Positions 1 to 9,276 of a stretch of DNA of 64,000 bases are shown here, piece after piece. Both the position numbers and the translations under genes were made by a program. The notes beneath the pieces are model-generated. The model saw only the letters and a list, made by a program, of their open reading frames with translations, was not told the DNA's origin and ran no database searches. The stretch spans positions 186,001 to 250,000 of the forward strand of contig NZ_WJNG01000001.1 in the NCBI RefSeq assembly GCF_009649745.1, in the 5' to 3' direction. Origin of the DNA: Aquibacillus halophilus (GTDB taxonomy: Bacteria > Bacillota > Bacilli > Bacillales > Amphibacillaceae). Each line of letters opens with the position of its first letter. Position 1 is the stretch's first letter.

Positions 1-58
1 TTTTAACATCGAAGAAGGTAACCGTGGACAGCAAGCAGCAAATGTTGAAAAAGCATAA
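1..58 (+). CDS. Cold-shock protein, C-terminal end (partial)
   Basis: The first 57 bases encode a tail reading FNIEEGNRGQQAANVEKA before TAA. This matches the C-terminus of CspA/CspB-family cold-shock proteins (EGNRGPQAANV-type ending), small OB-fold RNA-binding chaperones. Only the last 18 residues lie in the window, so the paralogue cannot be named. A strong terminator follows ten bases after the stop. Confidence 0.85.
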   Translation, partial: FNIEEGNRGQQAANVEKA

Positions 59-67
59 ATAAACAGT

Positions 68-95
68 AAAGCTCTTCTCATATGAGAAGAGCTTT
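68..95 (+). terminator. Rho-independent terminator after the cold-shock gene
   Basis: A 14-bp perfect palindrome (AAAGCTCTTCTCAT and its complement) is followed by a T-rich run. It sits just after the cold-shock stop codon. It is symmetrical enough to work on both strands. Confidence 0.9.
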
Positions 96-120
96 TTACT
101 TTTAGTTTGTTTAAGTAAAG

Positions 121-160
121 ACTCATAGGTGACTCATAGGGACGGTTCTTTTGTGTCATT
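121..160. repeat. Short dispersed-type repeat with GGGACGGTTCTTTTGTGTC core
   Basis: ACTCATAGG occurs twice in tandem, followed by GGGACGGTTCTTTTGTGTC. From memory, similar GACACAAAAGAACCGTCCC strings are scattered between genes of many Bacillaceae, but that cannot be verified here. Only one copy is seen in this window. Confidence 0.4.
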
Positions 161-240
161 TTAGTTTGTTTAAGCGAAACAACGATGGCTCGGTACTGAA
201 TGTGGTGGTTTGACACTCCCACACCTAAAGTTATATTTAG

Positions 241-668
241 GTTAGATAAGCCTATCTATTAATAGGGAAAGTTATCTATCCATAGGAGATATAACATAGA
301 AAAGCCTACCTTTTCCAAGCCAAAACCGTCGGTAACATTTAGTCGACACTTTTTATCATTCATCGAGTGACAGTACACCAAGAATACAACACAGCATCTG
401 ACGGGATTGGATCCTGAATATCTCCTGTTTCTTTCATCGCTCCGATTGCCATTGCCAAGAAGGTGATAGATTAAATTACTTTCTTATCAGGAATCTGACA
501 ATCACTCGAATACAAAGCCCTCATCATATGATTTTTCGATTCCTTTACAGATGCATCCGGTAACCCAACAATGCTCATCAACTCCACTTCGGGAATTAAT
601 TGCGCTTCCACTTGTACTTTATATCCTTCCATCCCTTTTAATCCTATACTATGAACAATTATTGCCAA
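241..668 (-). pseudogene. comM/yifB-type AAA ATPase, decayed N-terminal copy A
   Basis: From 668 downward the first 65 codons are intact and read MAIIVHSIGLKGMEGYKVQV, then IVGLPDASVKESK. This is the typical N-terminus of YifB/ComM, a Mg-chelatase-like AAA protein that in Gram-negative bacteria is a helicase acting in transformation. After a stop near 471 the similarity continues in shifted frames (AMAIGAMKETGDIQ, then MLPTVLAWKR) to about 241-259, where it ends. The last 170 bases are roughly 80 percent alike to 9061-9247 in copy B, so the window has two paralogues rather than one split gene. The ATPase core is absent, so the copy cannot be functional. Confidence 0.75.
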
Positions 669-862
669 AAAACTCTCCTCCTTCGGAAACTAGCAATACC
701 AAAATTTAATATAATTTATCAAATCATTAACAAAGAGTCGAAACAAAAAATTAGAAATCACCTTTCACATAATTAAATTCTTTCAAAAACTAATAATCTA
801 ATACAAAAAGACCATTAACACTAAGATGACCCTAGTATTAACAGCCTATATAAATAATAATA

Positions 863-881
863 CCGAGTGGGGACCACTCGG
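863..881 (-). terminator. Stem-loop, probable terminator
   Basis: CCGAGTGG-GGA-CCACTCGG forms an 8-bp GC-rich stem. On the minus strand TATTATTATTT follows. It lies about 245 bases downstream of the stop of the 551-residue gene and is the best terminator candidate for it. Confidence 0.5.
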
Positions 882-1125
882 CAATTGTAACTAAATGTTG
901 AATGAAGAACGGTTAATCAAATATATGATGATTTGTTCAAGCAAGTAACCGCCTCAAAAAGAAGACGACCCATGTTCAAAACAGAAATTATTTTTTCCAT
1001 GTATCTTTATGAAAAGTATAATTTATGGTTAGGAATGGTCTTTTTTGGCCTTAACTGTCCATTTTACTTATTTACATCAAGAAATACTATAAATATAAAT
1101 TGAATTAAATTCAAAATAATTCACG

Positions 1126-2781
1126 TCATCTTGTTTCATTTTTGTTTGAGTTAGCACTTAGATCAAACATTTTTTTTGTAAGATCATGGTTAAGGTCAGG
1201 ATGTTTTATAATCCAATTTCCCATCATTGGAAATTTTATTGCTTCTCTATATTTAGGGTTTATTTCTAGACATTGTGTAATATTTTTTATATATTGTGGA
1301 AGAATATTTTTTAGAAGGCTTGGGTCATTAATATCTGTTAGAAAATAGTGTTCTTCATCCAACAATCCAAATTGTTCCTCTGACAATAATACTGAAAAGC
1401 CTTCATAAGGAGTATTATCAAAAGATACCTTCTCATACCCTTTTAGTTTTACCATATGTAGCCCTTTTCCAGTCAATTGTTGCTCCACTATATTTTTAAC
1501 AACCTCAATAGACAAATCACTTAATTCAAGTTGAAATAAATTTTGTTCATTTGCTCTAAGTAACCCCATTGATAACGATGCATTCCCTTTTGCGATAGTA
1601 AACACAAATGCTAAAATGTTTTTTTTAACCTCTTCCTTTTTCTTCTTAAGTTTAGTATGCCGACTTTTCAACTGGTGGCGATCTTGTCTTTCTTTATCTG
1701 TCCAATTCCTACTTCGCTTAATTCTATCTAGTTCTCCTAACTTTTGATAGATTTGTGCTTCTAGATCTAAATAGATGTCAAAAGATACCTCGTTCATATA
1801 ATCATAGATTTGATTTGGAAGTCCATAAGACCTCGCTTCCTCTCTTAAATCAAATATTGTATCAAATAGATCATCCTCATCATCTAAAATGTAGCCATTT
1901 GAAGTTACTTTTAATGAGTAAGTTGCTGTAGGACTTTCATCTTTTAAAGAACTAATAAAGTTCTCAATAAGTTTCTTGGTTTCATCGTTATTATTTGTTA
2001 TTGTCTCTTTTATGACTGAGCTTTGTTGTTTAAGATAATCTCTTGTTTTTTCCCCGTCTTCCTTAATCCTTGTTTCTAACTCCTTTAATATTTGATTATT
2101 TATTTTGTCAATTTCTTGTACTAAATTATCAATATATACTAATGATGAAGCTGTTATGTTTTCATACTGTTGACTTTGCAGTACTGACATTTGCGCCATG
2201 AATATGTTTCTGACTTCCTCATTATACTTAATTTCATAGGCTAAATATTTACTAACTAAATCAAAAATGTTTTGTTCGAACTTATCCCTAAATAGCAAAG
2301 AATCAACGGAAAAATGGTTAGGAAGGCTGTTAACAAGTAGTCTATTAGTCTCTTTTAACGAACTTTCTGTTGCTTTATCTGGTAAGATTAAGTAGCCTAA
2401 ATGAGCAAAATCCATTGGAATATCATAATTATTTATATTTTCTAACCTTTTAATTTCTTTATTAATCATTATTATTTGGTCTTTATAAAAAGAGATAGAA
2501 AATTCATCGTCATATTCTAAAGAGTTCTCCTTCTCTTGAATACACTGATAATTCACCTCTTTAATAGCTTTTAGATAGGAACGAATAACACCTCTTTTCA
2601 GATGATGGTTTCTTAACCTATCTTCTTTTAAAGACTCTCCTTGATTTAGTCTATGTAGAATACTACGAAATTTCTCACTTTTTACTCCTGCTCCAATACT
2701 GTTTGCCGCTAAGCTTGAAAAAACACTTATTAAAAAAGACAAATTCTCACACTTCCCTTCCTCATTTTTTTGTAAACGCAC
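1126..2781 (-). CDS. Hypothetical 551-residue coiled-coil protein
   Basis: No family is recognised. The protein is acidic to neutral, with no signal peptide and no clear membrane segment. Residues about 190-285 are helical and heptad-like (repeated I/L at every third or fourth position with many K/E/N), and about 355-395 is a very basic helical stretch (RIKRSRNWTDKERQDR then KKKKEEVKK). The C-terminal 150 residues look globular. The annotated start is GTG with a weak ribosome site. A TTG at 2742, preceded by AGGAAGGGAAG, would remove 13 residues and may be the real start. The gene stands alone among mobile-element debris, with about 850 bases of non-coding DNA before it. A role in defence or element biology is possible from context only, since no catalytic motif can be pointed to. 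Confidence 0.7.
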   Translation of the reverse strand: MRLQKNEEGKCENLSFLISVFSSLAANSIGAGVKSEKFRSILHRLNQGESLKEDRLRNHHLKRGVIRSYLKAIKEVNYQCIQEKENSLEYDDEFSISFYKDQIIMINKEIKRLENINNYDIPMDFAHLGYLILPDKATESSLKETNRLLVNSLPNHFSVDSLLFRDKFEQNIFDLVSKYLAYEIKYNEEVRNIFMAQMSVLQSQQYENITASSLVYIDNLVQEIDKINNQILKELETRIKEDGEKTRDYLKQQSSVIKETITNNNDETKKLIENFISSLKDESPTATYSLKVTSNGYILDDEDDLFDTIFDLREEARSYGLPNQIYDYMNEVSFDIYLDLEAQIYQKLGELDRIKRSRNWTDKERQDRHQLKSRHTKLKKKKEEVKKNILAFVFTIAKGNASLSMGLLRANEQNLFQLELSDLSIEVVKNIVEQQLTGKGLHMVKLKGYEKVSFDNTPYEGFSVLLSEEQFGLLDEEHYFLTDINDPSLLKNILPQYIKNITQCLEINPKYREAIKFPMMGNWIIKHPDLNHDLTKKMFDLSANSNKNETR

Positions 2782-3627
2782 TTTCCATCTTTATTAATAT
2801 GAAATGAATTTTCTAGATTAACAAATATTAAAAACTAGTAAATGGAATATATTTCAAATTAATATCACCCTAATAACATGGCGTCACACCTAAAGTTCGA
2901 CATGAACTGGTTTGTATCCTCCTAAATATGTAAATTATTTGAATTAGTAGTGATTTAGTACAATCTTTTATTTTCGGCTTACTTAAAAACACCCATGCAT
3001 TTAGATTTTGTAATGAAGTTACGATTCTTAATGAGCAAGATGTAAGGTTGGATTGTAATACTAATCCTCAATTAAATCAATTGCGATAAATACTATTGCG
3101 GAACGGCAGAATAATTGGAGGACTTCTATTTGGGAAGAGCAACTTATTATCTCTTTTATTTTGTTAGAAGACACTTAAGAAAAAGGCACATATGTACCAA
3201 GTCACACAAGAAAAAGACCTAACCCTTTTAAACTTATGTTACTTCTCCTATTGGCACCTAATACCTAAGCCTTCAAAAACAGAATGAATAGTAATAACCA
3301 ACCACCCTCACAAAATTCAGTTTCTATCGTAGTTTATCATATTCTACTTTTCATCCTATTTATCAACATTCGACATATTCGAGGGCGTCGCTGTGACCAT
3401 ACCTTACTTTCCATAGACAATATCCAGAATACAGAAAGTAGGTTTAATTGAGCTAAACTGTTAAGTCTTCTTTGTAAAAGTCTGTTTACTCTTATTTATT
3501 GTAAACTGTTGATTGTAGTTTAACGTTTACACCATTCCATTCTCCCTCCTTATATGACATAAGCCCTTTTACCAATTCCATTAAATATAAGATTGCAAAA
3601 CTAGAACAAACAGTCGAAAGAACAAAA
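2782..3627. other. Long non-coding stretch with no recognised gene
   Basis: No convincing ORF is visible. Around 3100-3230 on the plus strand short frame-shifted bits read NNWRTSIWEEQL and TYVPSHTRKRP, which may be a decayed gene but are not assigned to a family. The stretch also holds one copy of an imperfect repeat (3443-3531). Confidence 0.4.
3443..3531. repeat. Imperfect direct repeat, copy 1
   Basis: The segments TTAATTGAGCTAAACTGTT, AAACTGTTGATT and TTTAACGTTTACA recur in the same order at 7380-7443. Copy 1 has about 25 extra bases in the middle. Both copies lie in non-coding DNA of the same debris region. Confidence 0.6.
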
Positions 3628-3652
3628 AGAAGCAAGGGGAAATCCCCTTGCC
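3628..3652 (-). terminator. Terminator of the M6-type protease gene
   Basis: GCAAGGGGA/TCCCCTTGC forms a tight GC-rich stem. On the minus strand it is followed by TTCTTTTTG. It starts about 10 bases after the protease stop codon. Confidence 0.85.
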
Positions 3653-3661
3653 TCCTACTCT

Positions 3662-5842
3662 TTATTTACTTGGTCCTTTTTCTTTTAATATTACTTCATA
3701 CGTAAAATCAACTGGAACCTTACTATCTGCCGGTGCAGCATAGGATGTAATCATATTATTCTTTCCATCTTGGAATAATTGCCTTAATGTTAATGCATCC
3801 TCTTCCGTTACGTTAAAAGGATTTACTGTGATGGCTCTATACTTTGTACCAGAACCTACTTCTCTTTCATTGATAAAAGTAACCGTATAGTTCACGTATT
3901 TACCCGTAATCTCTGCAAAAGAAGAAAATTCATCTACTGAGCTGCCATCGTGGCTATAGTTGATTTCAGGTATCTCAATATTATCGATGAACCAACCAGC
4001 ATCATTATAGCCCCAGTCAGTCATGTATCGGAATGCGATTAACACCTTTTGACCAGCATATTCGCTTAAATCAAATGTTTCTGTTTGCCAGCCTTCATAA
4101 TGACCAGTGAATCCTGGAAGATTTTCTTGGATTTTAGGGTAGCCTTCATCAACAATATCACTTCTTGTATTTTCATTTGCTAAGCTAGTCCACGTTTGTC
4201 CCCCGTCATTAGAAACTTGGACCACACCAAAGTCCCACTGTTCTTCAATATCAATATAGTTATCAAATTGAAGTGTTGCTGAATCTACTGCGCTAAGATC
4301 GGCTTCTACAACAATTTCGTTATCTGCCTCGTCTCCTTCATTGCCCCATAACACTTGATTGTCAGAGCCTAATGGATCAGCTACTGATTGCCAAGGAGTT
4401 GGTAGGAAATCGACACCATCAAATGAAATCGTTCTAAGCTTCTCATCAAAGTCTAATTCTTTAAAGTCCCCACCCCAAGCAGGAACACCTTCTTTTTCAA
4501 AAATTAATGCTTTTTCATAGTTGACTGTCATCCCTCGTTTCGTACCTTCATTGTCAACAGGTAGATCACGAAGGTCAATGCTATCAAAATCAAATACTCC
4601 ACTAAAGTTACTATTATCACCATCAATGGCTAGTGCAGTAATAAAGTTTTGATAAATCTGTGTAAAGTCTAAAGAGGAGCCATGAGCTTTTAACACGTCA
4701 TTAATACTTGCCATTCCTTGTTTTTCATTTAATGCTAAATCACGGATAAATTCACTTCCAAGCTTATCATACATATACAGAGTGAAAAGATATACCTGTC
4801 CATAATCTGCAATCGTCTCTGGACCAGTTTCTGCAGAATAATGATCATCCCAAGCAACTAATGAATTTTCCGGATGATCTAGGTAAAAGTTAATGGATCC
4901 AGTGCCATGTCCATAACCACCTAGGAACTCAGAGAATGTCGACATCCCTTCGTTAATCCATGTTTCCTCAGCACCATCATTGTCTGCATGAATAAGATGC
5001 TGTAATTCATGAATGGTCGTTGCAAAAAATGTATTTTCTAAACGAGTATCCCAACTATTTGTATCGATGGTAATGATATTTCTATCGATATAGTTTTCTA
5101 GTGTTTGCCAAAAGAATCCGGCAACAAAGAACGGATAAGTAGGATCATAATAACCTTCATCCTTAATATTATCTACGAGCATGATGACCTTGTCACTAGT
5201 CTCATAATAGCCTTCAGGGAAGTATCCCCAGTCTACAAGTGGTGAATGAGACCCATCTAGTGAATCAGGTTTACCAAAGAATTCTGTTGCCACAGGATAC
5301 ATATTACTATCAAACTCATCACGCAGCTTGTCTACCTGTTCTTGTGTTACCACATGAGCTGGGCGCGTATCTCCCTCTGGAAAGGATAAGTCATTTGCCA
5401 CCCAAATCTCCACATTTTCTCCAACACTTCTAAGGGTAAACTCTTTAAAAGCTAAATCTCTATCAAGAAAAAACTTAGTTCCACCATCATATGCAAAATC
5501 ACTGGAAGTAGATGATTCCTCAGTTCCCTGAGTTTCATCAGCATTTTGCTTTTTACCTTTTCCTGTCACCTTTTCTTTTCCATTGCCTTTCGTATTACTC
5601 TCTTGTCCAGTTATAAGTGCGGCTTGCTCCTTTATCTTCTCTTCAGCTTGTTGCTTAAAAGTTGGATCATTAGCTAAGCTGCGAAGTTGACCGTCAATGT
5701 CCACCCGATCCCCATAACGTTCGACATTCCAGCTCGAGGTAGTTTCTGCCTCTACCTCTATACTAGTAGTAAAAGCAGGCGCTAATAGAGCGACCGCCAA
5801 CATACTAGCAGAAATAATAGGTAATATTTTTCTCTTCTTCAA
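3662..5842 (-). CDS. Secreted immune-inhibitor-A-like metalloprotease (peptidase M6 type)
   Basis: This is a predicted extracellular zinc protease of about 726 residues. The TTG at 5842 is the likely start because AAAGGAGAGA lies five bases upstream; the frame remains open to an ATG at 5884. The N-terminus (KKRKILPIISASMLAVALLA) is a classical Sec signal peptide. Near residue 290 the motif HELQHLIH supplies the HExxH zinc site, and ETWINEGMSTFSE follows with the downstream glutamate region typical of M6/InhA relatives. The C-terminal half contains a jelly-roll-like segment (WTSLANE, then DLSEYAGQKVLIAFRYMTDWGYNDAGW), as in the MAM/choice-of-anchor-J domains of immune inhibitor A proteins. InhA proteases degrade host antimicrobial and matrix proteins in Bacillus pathogens; a nutritional role is equally possible. 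The gene is monocistronic, with its own terminator. Confidence 0.85.
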   Translation of the reverse strand: MKKRKILPIISASMLAVALLAPAFTTSIEVEAETTSSWNVERYGDRVDIDGQLRSLANDPTFKQQAEEKIKEQAALITGQESNTKGNGKEKVTGKGKKQNADETQGTEESSTSSDFAYDGGTKFFLDRDLAFKEFTLRSVGENVEIWVANDLSFPEGDTRPAHVVTQEQVDKLRDEFDSNMYPVATEFFGKPDSLDGSHSPLVDWGYFPEGYYETSDKVIMLVDNIKDEGYYDPTYPFFVAGFFWQTLENYIDRNIITIDTNSWDTRLENTFFATTIHELQHLIHADNDGAEETWINEGMSTFSEFLGGYGHGTGSINFYLDHPENSLVAWDDHYSAETGPETIADYGQVYLFTLYMYDKLGSEFIRDLALNEKQGMASINDVLKAHGSSLDFTQIYQNFITALAIDGDNSNFSGVFDFDSIDLRDLPVDNEGTKRGMTVNYEKALIFEKEGVPAWGGDFKELDFDEKLRTISFDGVDFLPTPWQSVADPLGSDNQVLWGNEGDEADNEIVVEADLSAVDSATLQFDNYIDIEEQWDFGVVQVSNDGGQTWTSLANENTRSDIVDEGYPKIQENLPGFTGHYEGWQTETFDLSEYAGQKVLIAFRYMTDWGYNDAGWFIDNIEIPEINYSHDGSSVDEFSSFAEITGKYVNYTVTFINEREVGSGTKYRAITVNPFNVTEEDALTLRQLFQDGKNNMITSYAAPADSKVPVDFTYEVILKEKGPSK

Positions 5843-6288
5843 TACAATCTCTCCTTTCAATGCAAGATAATTTAATAGTACCATGTATAATTTTTGGAAT
5901 AAACAAAATATTCTCGCGAAATTACGATAGATTCTTCCACTAAACTTTTCCTTATATGTCGATTACTAAAAGGAAAGATAAAAAATCCACAAACCTTTGT
6001 TTATATTTCAACAAATAAACACCTTATGTGAAATAAATAAATATAATGTCATTCGGGCGGTGTACCATATCATTCATTTTTACCTCTATTCACTTTTTCT
6101 TCTTACATAGCCATAAGGATCCACGGTGCCTTTCTCAACAATCTGATAGAAATATCAGATCGGAATTCTATCCTTTCCTTTTTCACCAGCTAGGGTCTGT
6201 AAGCCTACCCCTGTATGCTATCCTCCCACCATGGTTAAATTATCCGTTTTGTCTTTTTTGGGGGACCCATTTATAAAATGCATAAAAA
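5843..6288. other. Promoter-side gap of the protease gene, no gene seen
   Basis: AT-rich DNA upstream of the protease and downstream of a small hypothetical gene. The open frame on the plus strand here has no ribosome site and composition unlike a protein. Nothing further is recognised. Confidence 0.4.
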
Positions 6289-6313
6289 AAACACCTCTTT
6301 TTCAGAAGTGCTG
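6289..6313 (-). terminator. Terminator of the small-gene pair
   Basis: On the minus strand CACTTCT-GAAAA-AGAGGTG forms a stem with one mismatch and is followed by eight T. It begins just after the stop of the 93-residue gene. Confidence 0.7.
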
Positions 6314-6319
6314 TGCAAC

Positions 6320-6601
6320 CTATAGTGGATCTGTATCATGTTCACCAAAAAATATGTGTAGAGTAAAACCTGTTAAAGCAGAATAACAAGCATCAACCAA
6401 TACCTTTTTATCCTTTTCAAGTACGTTATAAACCACTATGACATTGTTAATATACTCCCAATAATAACCATTGAATTCAAAATCACGGTAATCTACGACG
6501 TTATCAGCTTTTTCACGTGGTTTTACTGACAAAATACTTTTTGAATTTAGGAACACCATCTTGGGTTCAATCTTATAAGGTTTCATTTCAGCTAATTTCA
6601 C
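6320..6601 (-). CDS. Small hypothetical protein
   Basis: A soluble protein of about 93 residues with no recognised family and no signal or membrane segment. It contains DYRDFEFNGYYWEYINNVIVVYN and a C-terminal GEHDTDPL. The start is uncertain: GTG at 6601 has only a poor ribosome site. It follows the next upstream minus-strand gene by 40 bases, so the two are probably co-transcribed and end at the terminator at 6289-6313. Confidence 0.5.
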   Translation of the reverse strand: MKLAEMKPYKIEPKMVFLNSKSILSVKPREKADNVVDYRDFEFNGYYWEYINNVIVVYNVLEKDKKVLVDACYSALTGFTLHIFFGEHDTDPL

Positions 6602-6641
6602 TCTAGCTTTTTGTCCCTAGATTACTTCATAATGAAATTCT

Positions 6642-6950
6642 TTATCTATCACTGTTTATTTCATCAACTAATTTATTGAATTCCACCTCATCTCCACTAT
6701 AATAAGAAAAATCACTATGTCTATTTTTCCTAGCTTCTCTTAATTGTTCCAAAACATCCTCATTGGAAAAAAACACTTTTGTCGTGTTCTTCTTCCGTTT
6801 CTCTGTTGATGCACTAAAAACATCAACCTCTTCAGATTCTGTAAGGGAAAGCTCGAATGTTTTATTTTCCGCTTTAAATTTATAAGTGTTTTCATCTACC
6901 TGGAATGCTTCATACACTTTTCCGTCGTCATTCTTTACAAATATCTTCAT
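6642..6950 (-). CDS. Small hypothetical protein
   Basis: A charged protein of about 102 residues that begins MKIFVKNDDGKVYEAF. The ATG at 6950 is preferred because AAGGAG stands about nine bases upstream. It has a basic central patch (STEKRKKNTTK) and an acidic C-terminus. No family is recognised. It is the first gene of a probable two-gene unit with the 93-residue gene. Confidence 0.5.
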   Translation of the reverse strand: MKIFVKNDDGKVYEAFQVDENTYKFKAENKTFELSLTESEEVDVFSASTEKRKKNTTKVFFSNEDVLEQLREARKNRHSDFSYYSGDEVEFNKLVDEINSDR

Positions 6951-7084
6951 GAAGAACATCTCCTTCTCCTTACTATAATTCTTAGTTCTTCTGCTTCCTT
7001 ACCTTTACGTGAATTATATATCTTCATTTTTTAACATAATACTAATTACATCCAAAATGCAACCGGCTGATCATTCAAACTTAA

Positions 7085-7327
7085 TGCACGGCAGGGCATG
7101 ACCCCAATGACCTCCATTTTGCCATCCAAGAATGTTGTCCCGAAATGGATCAAGTTTTTTGCTTCTTTTCTTTAAAGAAACGGCAAACAAATAAAATTCA
7201 TCTGGAGACATTTTTCCGTATTCGATCACCCGTTCCTTGATATCTGTAATTTTCTAGCTTTCGCAATGTTGGAGAACCCTTCACTCCTCAGCCTGTGAAC
7301 CTCGTTTTAGATCATCAGTTTTTCCAT
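7085..7327 (-). pseudogene. istA: IS21-family istA, N-terminal fragment
   Basis: Read on the minus strand in two frames, this stretch gives NEVHRLRSEGFSNIAKARKLQISR, then ERVIEYGKMSP and LKKRSKKLDPFRDNILGW. These align in order with the N-terminus of the IstA protein at 9277 (EVHQLKKQGFKVAAIARKCNLSR, then IRQRKLDPFQHQILGW), the helix-turn-helix part of the IS21 transposase. The catalytic core and istB are missing. It is a relic of a separate, diverged IS21 copy. Confidence 0.65.
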
Positions 7328-7379
7328 TCTCTGTTCCTCACGTCCCACAGACTATAAATCTAGTATATAGAAAATGAGC

Positions 7380-7443
7380 TTAATTGAGGTAAACTGTTGA
7401 ATCTTATTTGTTGGAAACTGTTGATTCTATTTTAACGTTTACA
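7380..7443. repeat. Imperfect direct repeat, copy 2
   Basis: Shorter partner of the repeat at 3443-3531, sharing TAATTGAG-TAAACTGTT, AAACTGTTGATT and TTTTAACGTTTACA. It lies directly upstream (minus-strand sense) of the istA fragment. Confidence 0.6.
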
Positions 7444-7628
7444 TTACTATTCTTATAGATTAACTCTCTCCTCGCCACTCGTCCCCCTCACGGAGAAAGT
7501 ACCGACACTCGTCCACGGCATTGGTACGCTTACTGCCCCCGATATCTACGGCCTTTTGCATGGTCTATCAATCAATAAGTAATAGTCTATTAATAGGTTT
7601 AGGACTTCCGTGAACTTTGGAAGTCCTG

Positions 7629-7982
7629 TTATTCCTCCCTATCTACATACTCACAATAGGCCCGTTTCTTTTCTACCAGTGTGCCTGAAAAGTAATTGAG
7701 TAATACGTGTGGATTCATATATTGGCGGAAACCATAATTATTTGGTTGATAGAACTTGTAACTACTCCAAAGATGTTCTGTAGATCGGAGTTGCAAATGG
7801 AAATGGTTGGTCATGATGCAATAGGAGGCAAGCTCAAACGGATAACGGTCGAATACTTTCTGGAGGATATAGAAAAACGCTATAAAGTCACTGTCATCTC
7901 TAAATAAGGCATCTCGCCGATTTCCCCGACAAACAATATGATAATACGAGTTTGCTATCCATACTCGTTGCTTTCTTCCCAT
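7629..7982 (-). pseudogene. RAYT/IS200-like Y1 transposase with internal deletion
   Basis: The N-terminus (MGRKQRVWIANSYYHIVCRGN) and YCIMTNHFHLQLR with its HxH pair are typical of REP-associated tyrosine transposases (TnpA-REP, Y1/HUH nucleases). After LRSTEH the protein jumps directly to WSSYKFY, a motif that in full-length members follows some 60-70 residues later. The segment with the catalytic tyrosine helix is therefore missing and the protein is 117 instead of roughly 200 residues. It starts 5 bases after the stop of comM copy B on the same strand, so the two were probably one transcript. Confidence 0.7.
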
Positions 7983-7986
7983 CCAA

Positions 7987-9247
7987 TCACCTCACCATTG
8001 TCTTAGACTTATTTTCTTGATTCGTACATCTCATCGTCATGGCTTCCCATAAAGCTTCACTTGTTACCTTGCTCTCGTTTAAATCTGAAATGGTTAGGGC
8101 GATTCGACGGATTTTCATTTGGACTCTCGTGCTCCAATTGTATTTACTAGACCACTGTTGTAGCATCTTTTGTTGATCCAAATCTAGTTCACAGCTTTCC
8201 ATGATCAACTCAGGAGATGCAATTGCATTGGTAATGTCACTCCCATATCTATCATATTGCTTTTGCCGAGCACTACTTACCCTGGTTCTTATAGATTGCG
8301 ATGCTTCATTCTCCTCGTGTGACTTCCCATCCAGAGATTCAGACTGAAGATTGATTATGATATCCATCCGATCTTGAATCGGCCCAGAAACCCTATTCGA
8401 ATAAGCTGTAATTTGTTTAGGTGTACAAGTACAATACAAATGCCGAGAACCTAAATTCCTACTGGGACATGGATTCATCGCACCTAACATAAGAAATCGA
8501 GCTGGATAGGTGACCGTTGATGCAGCTCGACTTATCGTCACTTTCCCTGTTTCAATCGGCTGCCTTAACATGTCTAGCGTTCGTTTTGGAAATTCTGCCA
8601 TCTCGTCAAGAAATAATACCCCACAGTGGGCAAGTGATACTTCTCCTGGTTTTGGATTAGATCCACCACCTATAAGTGAGACCGCTGAGGATGAATGATG
8701 TGGATTTCGAAATGGAGCAAGATGATAATTTTGATTAATTAACCCAGACAGTTGATAGATACTCATCACTTCATACTGAGCATCCTGTGTCAGAAGAGGT
8801 AAGATTGAAGGGACTGTCTCAGCAAGTAAACTCCTGCCACAACCCGGTGGTCCTGACATTAAAACGTGGTGCCCTCCGGCAGCTGCAATTTCAAGGGCTT
8901 TTTTCTCTTTTCGATGCCCTATGATAGATTTAAAATCTTTATCATAAGTTATTATGGGTGGATAAGAAGCCACTGACATAGAAAATGAATCAAAAGAAAA
9001 TGCTGTCAGTTGGCCAGAGAATGATTCAATAACATCACTTAAGGACCGAACAAATCGCAATTCAATTCCTTTCATCTGTTTCAGCGGAAAGTTATCTATC
9101 CATGGGAGATATAAAATAGAGAATCCTTCCTTTTGCGCAGCCAAAACCGCCGGTAACATACCATCGACACCTTTGATTGTTCCATCGAGTGACAGTACAC
9201 CAAGAAATACAGCACCTGGCGGGATTGGATAATGAATATCTCCTGCT
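7987..9247 (-). pseudogene. comM/yifB-type AAA ATPase copy B, 5' end removed by IS21
   Basis: An open frame of 390 codons from 9159 covers the C-terminal three quarters of a YifB/ComM Mg-chelatase-like ATPase: Walker A region GPPGCGRSLLAE, HHSSSAVSLIGGG, Walker B GVLFLDEMAEF and the C-terminal helical domain (SSKYNWSTRVQMKIRRIALTI). Coding similarity continues upstream to 9247, where IS21 begins. The first about 100 codons are lost. The Walker A lysine is replaced by arginine (GCGRS), which would damage ATP binding, so decay may have begun before or after the insertion. A truncated protein could still be made from an internal start. Confidence 0.75.
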
Positions 9248-9276
9248 TGTAACTGCTAAACTAAAATGGACAGTTT

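Noticed and set aside
6046-6276. Plus-strand 76-codon frame
   Set aside because: No ribosome site and no recognisable protein features; left as intergenic.
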